A stretch of 34,675 bases of DNA from Hyphomonas sp. (GTDB taxonomy: Bacteria > Pseudomonadota > Alphaproteobacteria > Caulobacterales > Hyphomonadaceae): assembly GCA_002700305.1 (NCBI GenBank), contig PACZ01000014.1, forward strand, positions 1 through 34,675, written 5' to 3'. The notes under the pieces were generated by a model. That model did no database searches and was not told the DNA's origin. It saw only the letters and a list, made by a program, of their open reading frames with translations. The position numbers were made by a program, and so were the translations under genes. The first letter of the stretch is position 1. The number at the start of each line of letters is the position of its first letter. Shown in pieces: positions 23,988 through 30,842 of the stretch.

Positions 23988-25366
23988 GCAGGGACAGTCA
24001 GGACAGTACATCGCCGGTGACATCGCTTGACCTGTTGATGGAGCTGCAGGGCGAGCAGCAATCCTTCCGCTTCCTCGTGCGGGCGCTTGCTGCCCTGCTG
24101 GCGACCGCCGCCGTGATCGCCGTCGGCAGCGTGATCTATTTCTATTTCGAGCTTCAGGGCCTGCGCGCCGAATATGCCCGGCAGGCGCAGCTGAATGAGG
24201 TGAACCTCCGCATCGTGGCGGGTGAGGCGAGCCGCCAGCGGGAGTCGACGCAGGCACAGCTCGTCGCCATCCGGGAAGAGAACGAAGCCGCCCGCCGGCA
24301 GGCGGAGCTGTCGCGCGAACTGCAACAGGCCGGCTCTCCGGGGCAGATCGCTGCCTACAAGGACCGCGCCGTATCGATTGCGCGCGGGCACATCCTGGGC
24401 AAGACGATGAATGAAGTGACGTCCCAGGTCGTGGCCATGGTGCTGCGCGCTGACCAGACTGGCAGCGTCAGCCTGCTGACGAATGGCGAGCGCGTGCTGA
24501 TGCAGGCCGCGCTGGACGATTGGGGCGGGCAGGTCGAGTCTGCGACGGTGCGAAGCGAGTTCCAGACGCTGCTCGACGACAGCGCCTCCCTGCCGGATCA
24601 GGCGATCGGTGCCGCGGGGCTCGCCATGCTGGAATATCGCAAGGCAGACGGCAATTCCCTCGGCTGGAACCGGGGCTGTTCCACCGTGGTGGACTATGTG
24701 AACCAGGCCGTTGCCCGCGGCCTGAACGAGCCGATGCTGCTGCTCTGGAAAGGCCAGTGCCTGCGCAAGCGCGGCGATGCACTGCTGGCCTATAATGCCT
24801 TCAGCCAGGCGGCGAAGCTGATGGAGGCCGACCCGGAAGACATCACGCTGGAACAGTCCCAGATGGCGCACCATGGCGTCGGCACCACGCTGATCGCGCT
24901 GGCCGCGCAGTCGCAGCTGCCGGAGGACCGTGACCGCAATCTCGCCCTGCAAGAGGCCCTGTCGGAACTTCGCATTGCGGCGAAGATCCGCGCGGACCGG
25001 GGTTCTACCCGTGTCGGGGTGGCGTATACGGAAGAAAATATGGGGTTCATCTATATTCTCGAACAGGACTGGCCGGCCGCGCTTTCCCATACCGAGAACA
25101 TCGACCACATCCTGCCGCTCGCCTGGAACCTGACCGTGCGGAACATCGCCGCACGGGAAAACGAGGCGGTGCTGAAACGGAACGGCGCCAGCCGGGAAGC
25201 GGTGCAGGAGATGCGGCGTATCCAGAACGATACCGCCATGGTGTTGTCGCTGATGGATTGCGGCCAGATCGACAAGGCAGAGCTTATGCGCCTGCTGCCA
25301 CAGGCCTATTCGGCGGATGTGGACGAGCTGGCGGCGCATTGCCTTGTGGAATCGGGCGGGATTTGA
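23984..25366 (+). CDS. Membrane protein with coiled coil and TPR-like repeats, caspase operon
   Basis: A 460-residue protein. One TM at about residues 32-57 (LVRALAALLATAAVIAVGSV) is followed by a strongly heptad-like segment (about 60-120, rich in Gln, Arg, Glu and Ala), then a helical domain of about 330 residues. Its segments, such as LLLWKGQCLRKRGDALLAYNAFSQAAKLME and VGVAYTEENMGFIYILEQDWPAALSHTENI, read as degenerate TPR units. No enzyme motif is seen. The start is GTG at 23984, overlapping the previous stop by 4 nt, with a G-rich GGGGGGA upstream; GTG at 23981 is also possible. As the last gene of a tight trio with a secreted caspase, it may be a scaffold or substrate-recruiting partner. 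It might also be cleaved by the caspase. Confidence 0.75.
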   Translation: MSRDSQDSTSPVTSLDLLMELQGEQQSFRFLVRALAALLATAAVIAVGSVIYFYFELQGLRAEYARQAQLNEVNLRIVAGEASRQRESTQAQLVAIREENEAARRQAELSRELQQAGSPGQIAAYKDRAVSIARGHILGKTMNEVTSQVVAMVLRADQTGSVSLLTNGERVLMQAALDDWGGQVESATVRSEFQTLLDDSASLPDQAIGAAGLAMLEYRKADGNSLGWNRGCSTVVDYVNQAVARGLNEPMLLLWKGQCLRKRGDALLAYNAFSQAAKLMEADPEDITLEQSQMAHHGVGTTLIALAAQSQLPEDRDRNLALQEALSELRIAAKIRADRGSTRVGVAYTEENMGFIYILEQDWPAALSHTENIDHILPLAWNLTVRNIAARENEAVLKRNGASREAVQEMRRIQNDTAMVLSLMDCGQIDKAELMRLLPQAYSADVDELAAHCLVESGGI

Positions 25367-25379
25367 TGCAGCCTTGCTG

Positions 25380-25407
25380 TTGAACCGCAAGCGAAACCAA
25401 CTAGGTT
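25380..25407 (+). promoter_or_regulatory. Candidate promoter of the DUF3126 gene
   Basis: TTGAAC (25380-25385), a 16-nt spacer and TAGGTT (25402-25407) lie just upstream of the AAAAGGA Shine-Dalgarno at 25421. It is a pattern match only. Confidence 0.35.
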
Positions 25408-25435
25408 GCGCCTCGCTAAGAAAAGGACACAGATA

Positions 25436-25642
25436 ATGAACCGCGAAGAAACGCTCCGCCTTGAGGCCTATCTCAAAGAGAAGCTGAACCCCGGCCTGCG
25501 CCTGCTGCCGCGCGACAAGACCGACGATTCCGTTGAAGTCTATCTCGGCGCCGAATTCATTGCTGTGGTCTACAAGGATGTCGACGAGGGCGAGACGTCC
25601 TACCAGTTCCAGATGACCGTGCTGGAAGAAGACATCTCTTAG
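25436..25642 (+). CDS. DUF3126 family protein
   Basis: A 68-residue protein of unknown function matching the DUF3126 family, which is largely confined to alphaproteobacteria. Typical features are the N-terminal helix EETLRLEAYLKEKLNPGLRL, the DDSVEVYLGAEFIAVVYKD strand pair, and the closing GETSYQFQMTVLEEDI. It is acidic, cytoplasmic, and has no catalytic motif. The ATG at 25436 follows AAAAGGA with 8-nt spacing; a frame from 25406 is open but adds non-conserved residues. It is useful as a taxonomic pointer. Confidence 0.88.
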   Translation: MNREETLRLEAYLKEKLNPGLRLLPRDKTDDSVEVYLGAEFIAVVYKDVDEGETSYQFQMTVLEEDIS

Positions 25643-25664
25643 CGCACCCACTAAAGGGCTAGCA

Positions 25665-26096
25665 ATGCTTCAGGAAGTTGCACGCCTTCTTCGGGAGAAT
25701 CCTGATCTGAGTGATTGTGGTGAACCGCAGTCGGACGCGGCTATTCGCCAGGCAGAATGCGCGCTTGGTGTCACTTTCCCCCGGGCTTTTCGCGAGTATC
25801 TTGCGAGATGGGGGTGGGTGTCATTTGGTCCAATGGAATATTTTGGCCTAGGCACAACAGTCAATAGCGTGGTTGATTGGACGCTTCGAGGAAGAGAGCG
25901 GGCAAACTTACCAGAATCTTTGGTGACGGTCTGTGATCATGATGGTGACGAATACGTTTGTATCGATACGAAAGAATGCTCGGATCACGATTGTCAGGTA
26001 GTCATTTGGGATGTTCCCACAGCAGCTATTTCCAGGGTCCGGGCGCAAGGATTCGAGTCGTACCTGATCTCCGACATTCGGGATTTCATAGACTAG
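25665..26096 (+). CDS. SMI1/KNR4 (SUKH) family protein, possible orphan immunity protein
   Basis: A 143-residue protein with the SUKH signature: an N-terminal helix, then AIRQAECALGVTFPRAFREYLARWGWVSFGPMEYFGLG, where the LGxxFPxxxxxYL block and the aromatic-Gly turn are diagnostic, followed by strands VVDWTLRGRE, LVTVCDHDGDEYVCIDT and CQVVIWDV. SUKH proteins are often immunity partners of contact-dependent or polymorphic toxins, though housekeeping members exist. No toxin gene is adjacent. Base composition is visibly AT-richer than its neighbours and codon use is relaxed, suggesting recent acquisition. AAAGGG lies 6 nt before the ATG. It begins 22 nt after DUF3126 and may share its transcript. 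Confidence 0.82.
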   Translation: MLQEVARLLRENPDLSDCGEPQSDAAIRQAECALGVTFPRAFREYLARWGWVSFGPMEYFGLGTTVNSVVDWTLRGRERANLPESLVTVCDHDGDEYVCIDTKECSDHDCQVVIWDVPTAAISRVRAQGFESYLISDIRDFID

Positions 26097-26176
26097 CTTG
26101 AATTTCAGGTGAGATAAGACCTGTGAATTCATAGAGTGTATCCCGGCGCCCGAACATTCCTTTTTCAGCCATCTGC

Positions 26177-26198
26177 CCCTGCCCTTAAAAGGGCAGGG
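26177..26198. terminator. Hairpin in the convergent region after the SUKH gene
   Basis: CCCTGCCCTT and AAGGGCAGGG form a near-perfect stem with a minimal loop (TAAA if one pair opens). It includes the stop codon of the minus-strand gene ending at 26185. A T5 run lies on the plus strand just before it (26161-26165), not after it, so it is a stem without a classical tail. It probably limits read-through between the convergent genes. Confidence 0.4.
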
Positions 26199-26613
26199 CG
26201 CATATGTCCGGCTCGACCCATTCGCGCCGGGCTTTAACGCTGAACAGCGTGTCCTGGCGCCAATACAAGAAAATCCAGTCCGGCTTTCCGCAGGGGCCGG
26301 CCAGCAGGCCGGACAGGACGGCGTGTAGCGGCGTGCCGTCCGGCGCCGTGCGCCAGGCGTGTTCGGCGGCTTTCAGCGAGGCGATGGTGATCGTCTCGTG
26401 ATAGCCTTCCGTGTCGGTGTTCCGGCCGCCAACGGATTCATTGTAGGCGCGGATCATGCCGGGCATGTCGCGATGCGCGGCGGCGGCGTCCTCCGCAATC
26501 AGGCCGAGCGCTGCGGCCCAGTGGGCGGCATGGGTCCATTTCTCTTTCGGCAGGGTCCGGCTGCGGAAGCCTTCCAGCAGCGCAGCGATATCGGCATCGG
26601 TTTCAAAACTCAT
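26185..26613 (-). CDS. Uncharacterised small His/Trp-containing protein
   Basis: A 142-residue cytoplasmic protein. I recall similar uncharacterised proteins sharing KWTHAAHWAAAL, a MIRAYNESVGGRNTDTEGYHE stretch and an aromatic C-terminus, but cannot name a family. The conserved-looking His residues (HAAH, YHET, PLHA) could bind a metal; this is inference. AAGGA lies on its strand about 9 nt before the ATG at 26613. Codon use matches the resident genome, unlike the neighbouring SUKH gene. It converges on that gene, and its stop lies inside a hairpin. Confidence 0.7.
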   Translation of the reverse strand: MSFETDADIAALLEGFRSRTLPKEKWTHAAHWAAALGLIAEDAAAAHRDMPGMIRAYNESVGGRNTDTEGYHETITIASLKAAEHAWRTAPDGTPLHAVLSGLLAGPCGKPDWIFLYWRQDTLFSVKARREWVEPDICALPF

Positions 26614-26649
26614 CTTTCAGTTCCTTCAATGATGGCGGGACCCAAACAA

Positions 26650-26674
26650 AAGCCCCGCCGGGGTGGCGGGGCTT
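26650..26674 (-). terminator. Intrinsic terminator, minus strand
   Basis: AAGCCCCGCC (26650-26659), a 5-nt loop and GGCGGGGCTT (26665-26674) form a perfect 10-bp stem. Read on the minus strand it is followed by TTTTGTTT, a good U-tract. It should end transcripts from xseA, whose stop is about 180 nt upstream on that strand. Confidence 0.8.
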
Positions 26675-26853
26675 GTTGGGTCGAATGCTGTCGTGACGCT
26701 CGGGTCAGTCAGGCAATCGCCAGGCACAAGCACGCGCCGGCTGGATGAGCCGGGTCTGTTGCTGCAGGGTGATCGCGTGCGTGTGCATGAAGTCCGGTTA
26801 GCGAGTCCGGTCAGAGATGGCAAGCTCGTATTTATCCGTAGGCGGAGGCGCCG
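26675..26853 (-). other. Long 3' region between xseA and its terminator
   Basis: This 179-nt stretch separates the xseA stop from the terminator. A 65-codon frame on the minus strand (26626-26823) resembles no family and runs through the terminator, so I do not call it. The stretch has an AGTCCGGT direct repeat near 26793. It may be a long 3' UTR or a 3'-derived small RNA. Confidence 0.35.
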
Positions 26854-28257
26854 TCAGAACAGCGAACCCTGCTGGCCTTTTGGTTTCGGCTTGACCGGTT
26901 TTGAGGCAGGCGCCGGGGGCGATCCGGAAGACCCGGCCGGCACGGCGGTCACATCCCCATCCGCGAAACTGATCTTCAGGCTGGCGGCGCTGGCGGCCGG
27001 GCCTGCGGAGCGGACGAGCTTTCCGGCATCGTCGCGCACCAGCGCATAGCCGCGTTTCAGCGTGGCCTGGTAGGACAGCGTCTCCAGCAACTTGCCCTGA
27101 GATGCGAGCGCGGTTTCGCGCTGCTGCATCAGGCGGGTGAGCGCGGGGCGGGCCCGCACGGCGACATCGCGCAGGCGCTGTTTCGAGGTGCGGATTTCGC
27201 TGCGCAGGCTGGCCGGGCTTATGGTCAGGCGCGAGAGGCGGACGCGGGCTTTCTGCGTCAGGGCGAGGGCGGCGCGCGGCAGGGTGGCGGCGGCATAGTC
27301 CAGCCGCTGGCGTTTGGTCTGCAGCAGGGTCTCCGGCCGCGGCAGGCGGGCAGCGTTCAGCTTGTCTTTGGCCTGCGCGGTGCGGCGGGCGAGGGCGCGT
27401 TTCAGGCGCTCGCTGGCCTCGCCGGTTTGCAGCAGCAATTCCTGGCGCACCGGCACGGCGATCTCTGCGGCGCCGGTCGGTGTCGGCGCGCGGGCGTCGG
27501 AGACATAGTCGATCAGCGTCGTATCGGTCTCGTGGCCGACGGCGGAGATCAGCGGGATCTCGCTCTCGAAAGCGGCGCGGACGACGCTCTCTTCATTGAA
27601 AGGCCAGAGGTCCTCGATGGAGCCGCCGCCGCGCGCGACGATCAGCACGTCCGGGCGGTCGGCGCCGGTCATGGCGTTGAAACCCTTGATGCCAGCGGTG
27701 ACCTGCGCGGCGGCCTGATCGCCCTGCACAAGCGCCGGCCACACGATGACCCGCACCGGGAAACGGTCGCGGATGCGGTGCAGGATATCGCGGATCACGG
27801 CGCCGGTCGGGCTGGTCACCACGCCGATGGTGCGCGGCAGGAAGGGCAGCGTCTTCTTGTGCTCCGCCGCGAAGAGGCCCTCGGCGGCGAGCTTTTTCTT
27901 CCGCTCCTCCAGCAGGGCCATCAGCGCCCCGGCGCCGGCGGGCCGCATGGACGAGGCGATCATCTGATAGTTGGACCGGCCTGCATAGATCGACAGCTTG
28001 CCGGTGGCGATCACTTCCAGGCCTTCTTCCGGACGGAAGGGCAGCCGGTCGACCTGGCCTTTCCACATCACCGTGTTGAGCACGGCCTTGTCGTCCTTGA
28101 TGTCGGCATACATGTGGCCGGAGCGGGCGATGGTGACCCGGCCCAGTTCGCCGCGTACGACGACATGGTCGTAATTGGTCTCGATCGTCCGCTTCAGGCT
28201 GGCGGCGAGTTCGGAAACGCTGACGGCGGGATCGTTTGAGGTGGGGGTCTCTGACAT
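26854..28257 (-). CDS. xseA: Exodeoxyribonuclease VII large subunit
   Basis: A 467-residue protein. The N-terminal OB fold (VSVSELAASLKRTIETNYDH, GELGRVTIARSGHMYADIKD) is followed by the catalytic core (RTIGVVTSPTGAVIRDILHRI, then DVLIVARGGGSIEDLWPFNEE and PLISAVGHETDTTLIDYVSD with conserved DxxRAPTPTGAAE) and the long coiled-coil C-terminal region that binds XseB. With XseB it degrades single-stranded DNA in repair; xseB is not in the window. The start at 28257 has AAGGGG on its strand. The frame extends to 28317, but the extra residues (Pro/Ala-rich) are not part of the family. The C-terminus ends with a Pro/Lys-rich tail and GSLF. It is divergent from the methyltransferase gene. Confidence 0.95.
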   Translation of the reverse strand: MSETPTSNDPAVSVSELAASLKRTIETNYDHVVVRGELGRVTIARSGHMYADIKDDKAVLNTVMWKGQVDRLPFRPEEGLEVIATGKLSIYAGRSNYQMIASSMRPAGAGALMALLEERKKKLAAEGLFAAEHKKTLPFLPRTIGVVTSPTGAVIRDILHRIRDRFPVRVIVWPALVQGDQAAAQVTAGIKGFNAMTGADRPDVLIVARGGGSIEDLWPFNEESVVRAAFESEIPLISAVGHETDTTLIDYVSDARAPTPTGAAEIAVPVRQELLLQTGEASERLKRALARRTAQAKDKLNAARLPRPETLLQTKRQRLDYAAATLPRAALALTQKARVRLSRLTISPASLRSEIRTSKQRLRDVAVRARPALTRLMQQRETALASQGKLLETLSYQATLKRGYALVRDDAGKLVRSAGPAASAASLKISFADGDVTAVPAGSSGSPPAPASKPVKPKPKGQQGSLF

Positions 28258-28320
28258 GCCCCTTTTCTGAACGCGGTCGCCCGCCGGGGCAAGAGCCGGA
28301 ACAAGGGGCGGCTGCAAGGC

Positions 28321-28348
28321 TTGACCTCTGGGGCCGATTCCCTAACCA
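28321..28348 (+). promoter_or_regulatory. Candidate promoter of the methyltransferase gene
   Basis: TTGACC (28321-28326), a 16-nt spacer and TAACCA (28343-28348) lie 43 nt before the ATG at 28391 in the divergent region with xseA. The -35 is good and the -10 is weak. Confidence 0.4.
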
Positions 28349-28390
28349 GCTTGGCGGCCTATTTCATTCACGCCAGCCGGACTCTTTTAC

Positions 28391-29317
28391 ATGACCCAAC
28401 CGACTTCCAGGCCGTGGTATCGCGTGGCGGCGGGCGTGCTGCCGCGCCCGGTGCGGCGGCGTCTCCTGTGCCTGGGGCGGGACTTGACCAGCATTCCGGC
28501 CCGCCTGAAGCCCGGTGCGCGGCCGGTGCCCTGGTCCAGCCTGCACGATGTGGGCGGCGGCGAGTTCTATACCATGGGCCGGGCGATCCTGAAGAGCCTG
28601 GTCAACGAAGCGGGCCTGACGCCGGACGATCATGTGCTGGACATCGGCTGCGGCACGGGCCGCGTTGCGTTTGCCCTGGCGGACTACCTGACGGCCAGGG
28701 GCTGCTATACCGGATTTGACGTGGCCGCCTCCGGACTTGCCTGGATGATCCGCTACCTGCCGCCGGCGGCTGCGCCGTTCCGCATCGTGCGGGCGGATGT
28801 ATTCAACACCGAATACCGCCAGCAGACCGAAGCGCGGGCAGAGAGCTACCGCTTCCCGGTCAGCGACGGCAGCGTGGATGTCGCCTTCGCCACGTCCGTC
28901 TTCACCCACCTCCTGCCGGCCGACGCCGAAAACTATCTCGCCGAGATCGGGCGCAGCCTGCGGCCCGGCGGCCGGGCCTATGTCACCGCCTTCCTGATGA
29001 CGCCGGAGCGCCGCGGCCCGGCGGAGAGCGGCGCCGCCTTCGTGAAATTCCACCCCTTCGGCGAGGTCGCCCATGTCGGCGACCTGAAGGTGCCGGAAGC
29101 GATGATCGCCTTTGACCAGAATGTCTTCATGGATTGGGTGGCGAAGGCCGGGCTGGAACTGGCGCCGCCGATGAAATACGGCCACTGGAGCGGCGGCGGA
29201 CCGAAGCCGGGGCAGGAATTCCAGGATGTCCTTGTACTGAGAAAGACGCTTCACGCAGCAGGTGCGCCTCCCGTCACAGGCGTGAGGGAGCAGGACAGAC
29301 TGGGATTTGACGGCTGA
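28391..29317 (+). CDS. Class I SAM-dependent methyltransferase
   Basis: A 308-residue Rossmann-type methyltransferase. Motif I is HVLDIGCGTGRVAFALADYL; the acidic residue of motif II is in CYTGFDVAASGL; SDGSVDVAFATSVFTHLLPADAENYLAEIGRSLRPGGRAYVTAFL covers motifs III-V in the Methyltransf_11/25 style. The N-terminal 90 residues (basic, with LPRPVRRRLLCLGRDL and DVGGGEFYTMGRAILKSLV) resemble the caps found on small-molecule or glycan-modifying enzymes. The substrate is unknown. It is not embedded in a biosynthetic operon. Its stop (29315-29317) touches the stop of the opposing gene (29318-29320) with no bases between. Confidence 0.88.
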   Translation: MTQPTSRPWYRVAAGVLPRPVRRRLLCLGRDLTSIPARLKPGARPVPWSSLHDVGGGEFYTMGRAILKSLVNEAGLTPDDHVLDIGCGTGRVAFALADYLTARGCYTGFDVAASGLAWMIRYLPPAAAPFRIVRADVFNTEYRQQTEARAESYRFPVSDGSVDVAFATSVFTHLLPADAENYLAEIGRSLRPGGRAYVTAFLMTPERRGPAESGAAFVKFHPFGEVAHVGDLKVPEAMIAFDQNVFMDWVAKAGLELAPPMKYGHWSGGGPKPGQEFQDVLVLRKTLHAAGAPPVTGVREQDRLGFDG

Positions 29318-29935
29318 TCAGGACGTGTCGCAGGTCTGCGCCTGCAACGCGACGTCATGCAGGTGCTGCATATTGCCGGCCTGTTCCGGCCTGAGGGCCG
29401 GATCGGTGAAGGCTTTGGGCTGGGGCGCCAGCAGCGGCTTCAGCGGCGCGCGAAGCCGCGCGCTCATGGCGAGGAGGTAGAGGTCGCCATGTTCGAACAC
29501 ATCGGCGAGCGCGGCGAGACGCTTCAGAAGCGGCGCGGCGGAGACGAGGCCGTCCGCAGGCCGGTCGGCAGGCGGCACACCGGCTGGCAGGGCCCTGAAG
29601 GCAAAATCGGGATCGGCCGCTGGCAGGCGCCGGATGACGGGCACGGGCGGGCATTCATCGATCCGGAACAGGAGTTTCGTGCCCTCTGCCAGCGGCGCCA
29701 TCGGGCCATATTCGGCGCACATCACGACCAGCATGCGGCGCACCAGCGCCTCAAAAATACCGATCGCGGTGCGCATGGCTGAGGCTTCGGCGCGCGGCAG
29801 GCGGAGCGGCCCGGCGTCGTCGCCCGCGTCTTCGGCCGGAGCATAGCGGGCCAGCAGGCCGGCCACCGCGTTCTGCACGGTGTCCCACCAATGGCGGATC
29901 AGGGGCTGGGTACGGTGCGGGACAGGAAAGCTCAT
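29318..29935 (-). CDS. Uncharacterised alpha-helical protein
   Basis: A 205-residue protein without recognisable domain. The N-terminus has HPLIRHWW-like aromatic content (LIRHWWDTVQNAVAGLLARY). A helical centre (ASAMRTAIGIFEALVRRMLVVMCAEYG) is followed by a Pro-rich middle (DECPPVPVIRRLPAADPDFAF) and a helical C-terminal part. There is no signal peptide or confident TM. No clear Shine-Dalgarno precedes the ATG. Coding is supported by consistent GC-rich codon use and a full-length frame facing the methyltransferase end to end. Function is unknown. Confidence 0.6.
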   Translation of the reverse strand: MSFPVPHRTQPLIRHWWDTVQNAVAGLLARYAPAEDAGDDAGPLRLPRAEASAMRTAIGIFEALVRRMLVVMCAEYGPMAPLAEGTKLLFRIDECPPVPVIRRLPAADPDFAFRALPAGVPPADRPADGLVSAAPLLKRLAALADVFEHGDLYLLAMSARLRAPLKPLLAPQPKAFTDPALRPEQAGNMQHLHDVALQAQTCDTS

Positions 29936-29948
29936 GCCGCACAGAATG

Positions 29949-29964
29949 GGGGCGCCGGCGCCCC
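29949..29964. repeat. 16-bp perfect palindrome
   Basis: GGGGCGCCGGCGCCCC lies 14 nt upstream of the minus-strand gene ending at 29935, in the 214-nt divergent region before the CarF-like gene. It could be an operator or a very stable RNA stem. Nothing else in 29936-30085 stands out. Confidence 0.5.
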
Positions 29965-30085
29965 GGTCGGATAAGTGCCGCGCATCCTGTTGAAACCAAA
30001 GGGAAAAGAGGGCGGAGAGGCGCGCGTCTCTCCACCAGGCAGGCGGCCGGGATGGCGGGGAAATTCCTTCCGGGATTGAAAACGG

Positions 30086-30128
30086 CTTGACCCTTCCGGC
30101 ACCACATTATAAGTGAGCGATTACTAAC
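30086..30128 (+). promoter_or_regulatory. Promoter and dyad operator of the CarF-like gene
   Basis: CTTGACC (30086-30092) and TATAAG (30108-30113) make a promoter with a short 15-16 nt spacer. Directly after it, GTGAGCGATTACTAAC (30113-30128) is an imperfect dyad (10 of 16 positions symmetric: GTNAGNNATNNCTNAC), well placed as a repressor site. The combination suggests a regulated promoter. Confidence 0.45.
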
Positions 30129-30149
30129 TAATAGGTGGTGGAGGACCTT

Positions 30150-30842
30150 ATGGCTTTCGAAATCCTGGCGCCCAGCGGTGTGGTGCCCGCAATCATGCAG
30201 GCCGTGGACGGGACGCTGGCGGCAGTCCGGCCGGGGGCGATTGCCGTGATCGGGGCGCTGGGCACTGGCGCCGTGATCGCCGGGCAGGCGCTGGCCGGAT
30301 GGCTGCTGGCGGATTTCGGCAGCGGTGTGATCCACTGGGCGCAGGACCGGTATGGCTCGCCGCGCTGGCCGCTGGTCGGCGGCATTGTGCGCGACACGAT
30401 CCGCCATCACCGCAAGCCGATGGGCTTTCTGGAAAAGCCTGTGCTGGCCCGCAGCGCGCGGATGATCGGCCTGGCGCTGGTCGTGCTGACGGCCCTGCTG
30501 GTGGCCGGGGCGCCGCTAGCCTTTGCGCTGCCCCTGTCGGCGGGCATCTTCCTGTCGAACGAGATCCACGCCGCCGCGCATGCCAAAGCGCGCAGCCTGC
30601 CGCGCCCGGTGCGGGCGCTGCAGCAGATCGGCCTGATCCAGTCTCCGCTGCATCATGCCGCCCATCACCGGCACCTGAAGAATGTGAATTTCTGCACGCT
30701 GACAGACTGGATGAACCCGGTGCTGGAACGCGTCCGCTTCTGGCGGCGGCTGGAAGCGCTGATACGCTACACCGCAGGGGTGAGAATCCGGCGGGACCCG
30801 GTCGTGCGGCGCCAGCAACGCCGGCGCTGGAAAGCGGCCTAG
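30150..30842 (+). CDS. CarF/TMEM189-type plasmanylethanolamine desaturase
   Basis: A 230-residue integral membrane protein of the Kua/TMEM189 lipid desaturase family. The family installs the vinyl-ether bond of plasmalogens using a di-iron His cluster; in Myxococcus CarF is needed for the singlet-oxygen response. Visible family motifs: LLADFGSGVIHWAQDRYGS (D55, H62), IRHHRKP (H86, H87), SNEIHAAAH (H140, H144), SPLHHAAHHRHLKNVNFCTL (H168, H169, H172, H173) and DWMNPVLERVRFWRRLE. Three to four hydrophobic segments are present. The start at 30150 has GGAGG six bases upstream. No other ether-lipid gene is nearby. The stop overlaps the convergent neighbour by 4 nt. Confidence 0.9.
   Translation: MAFEILAPSGVVPAIMQAVDGTLAAVRPGAIAVIGALGTGAVIAGQALAGWLLADFGSGVIHWAQDRYGSPRWPLVGGIVRDTIRHHRKPMGFLEKPVLARSARMIGLALVVLTALLVAGAPLAFALPLSAGIFLSNEIHAAAHAKARSLPRPVRALQQIGLIQSPLHHAAHHRHLKNVNFCTLTDWMNPVLERVRFWRRLEALIRYTAGVRIRRDPVVRRQQRRRWKAA

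Noticed and set aside
23723..25651. 642-codon minus-strand frame opposite the caspase operon partners
   Set aside because: It spans several real plus-strand genes and shows no family or ribosome binding site.
26626..26823. 65-codon minus-strand frame after xseA
   Set aside because: It passes through the intrinsic terminator and has no recognisable product.
28321..28719. 132-codon plus-strand frame overlapping the methyltransferase start
   Set aside because: Wrong frame relative to motif I of the methyltransferase, and it starts in the promoter.
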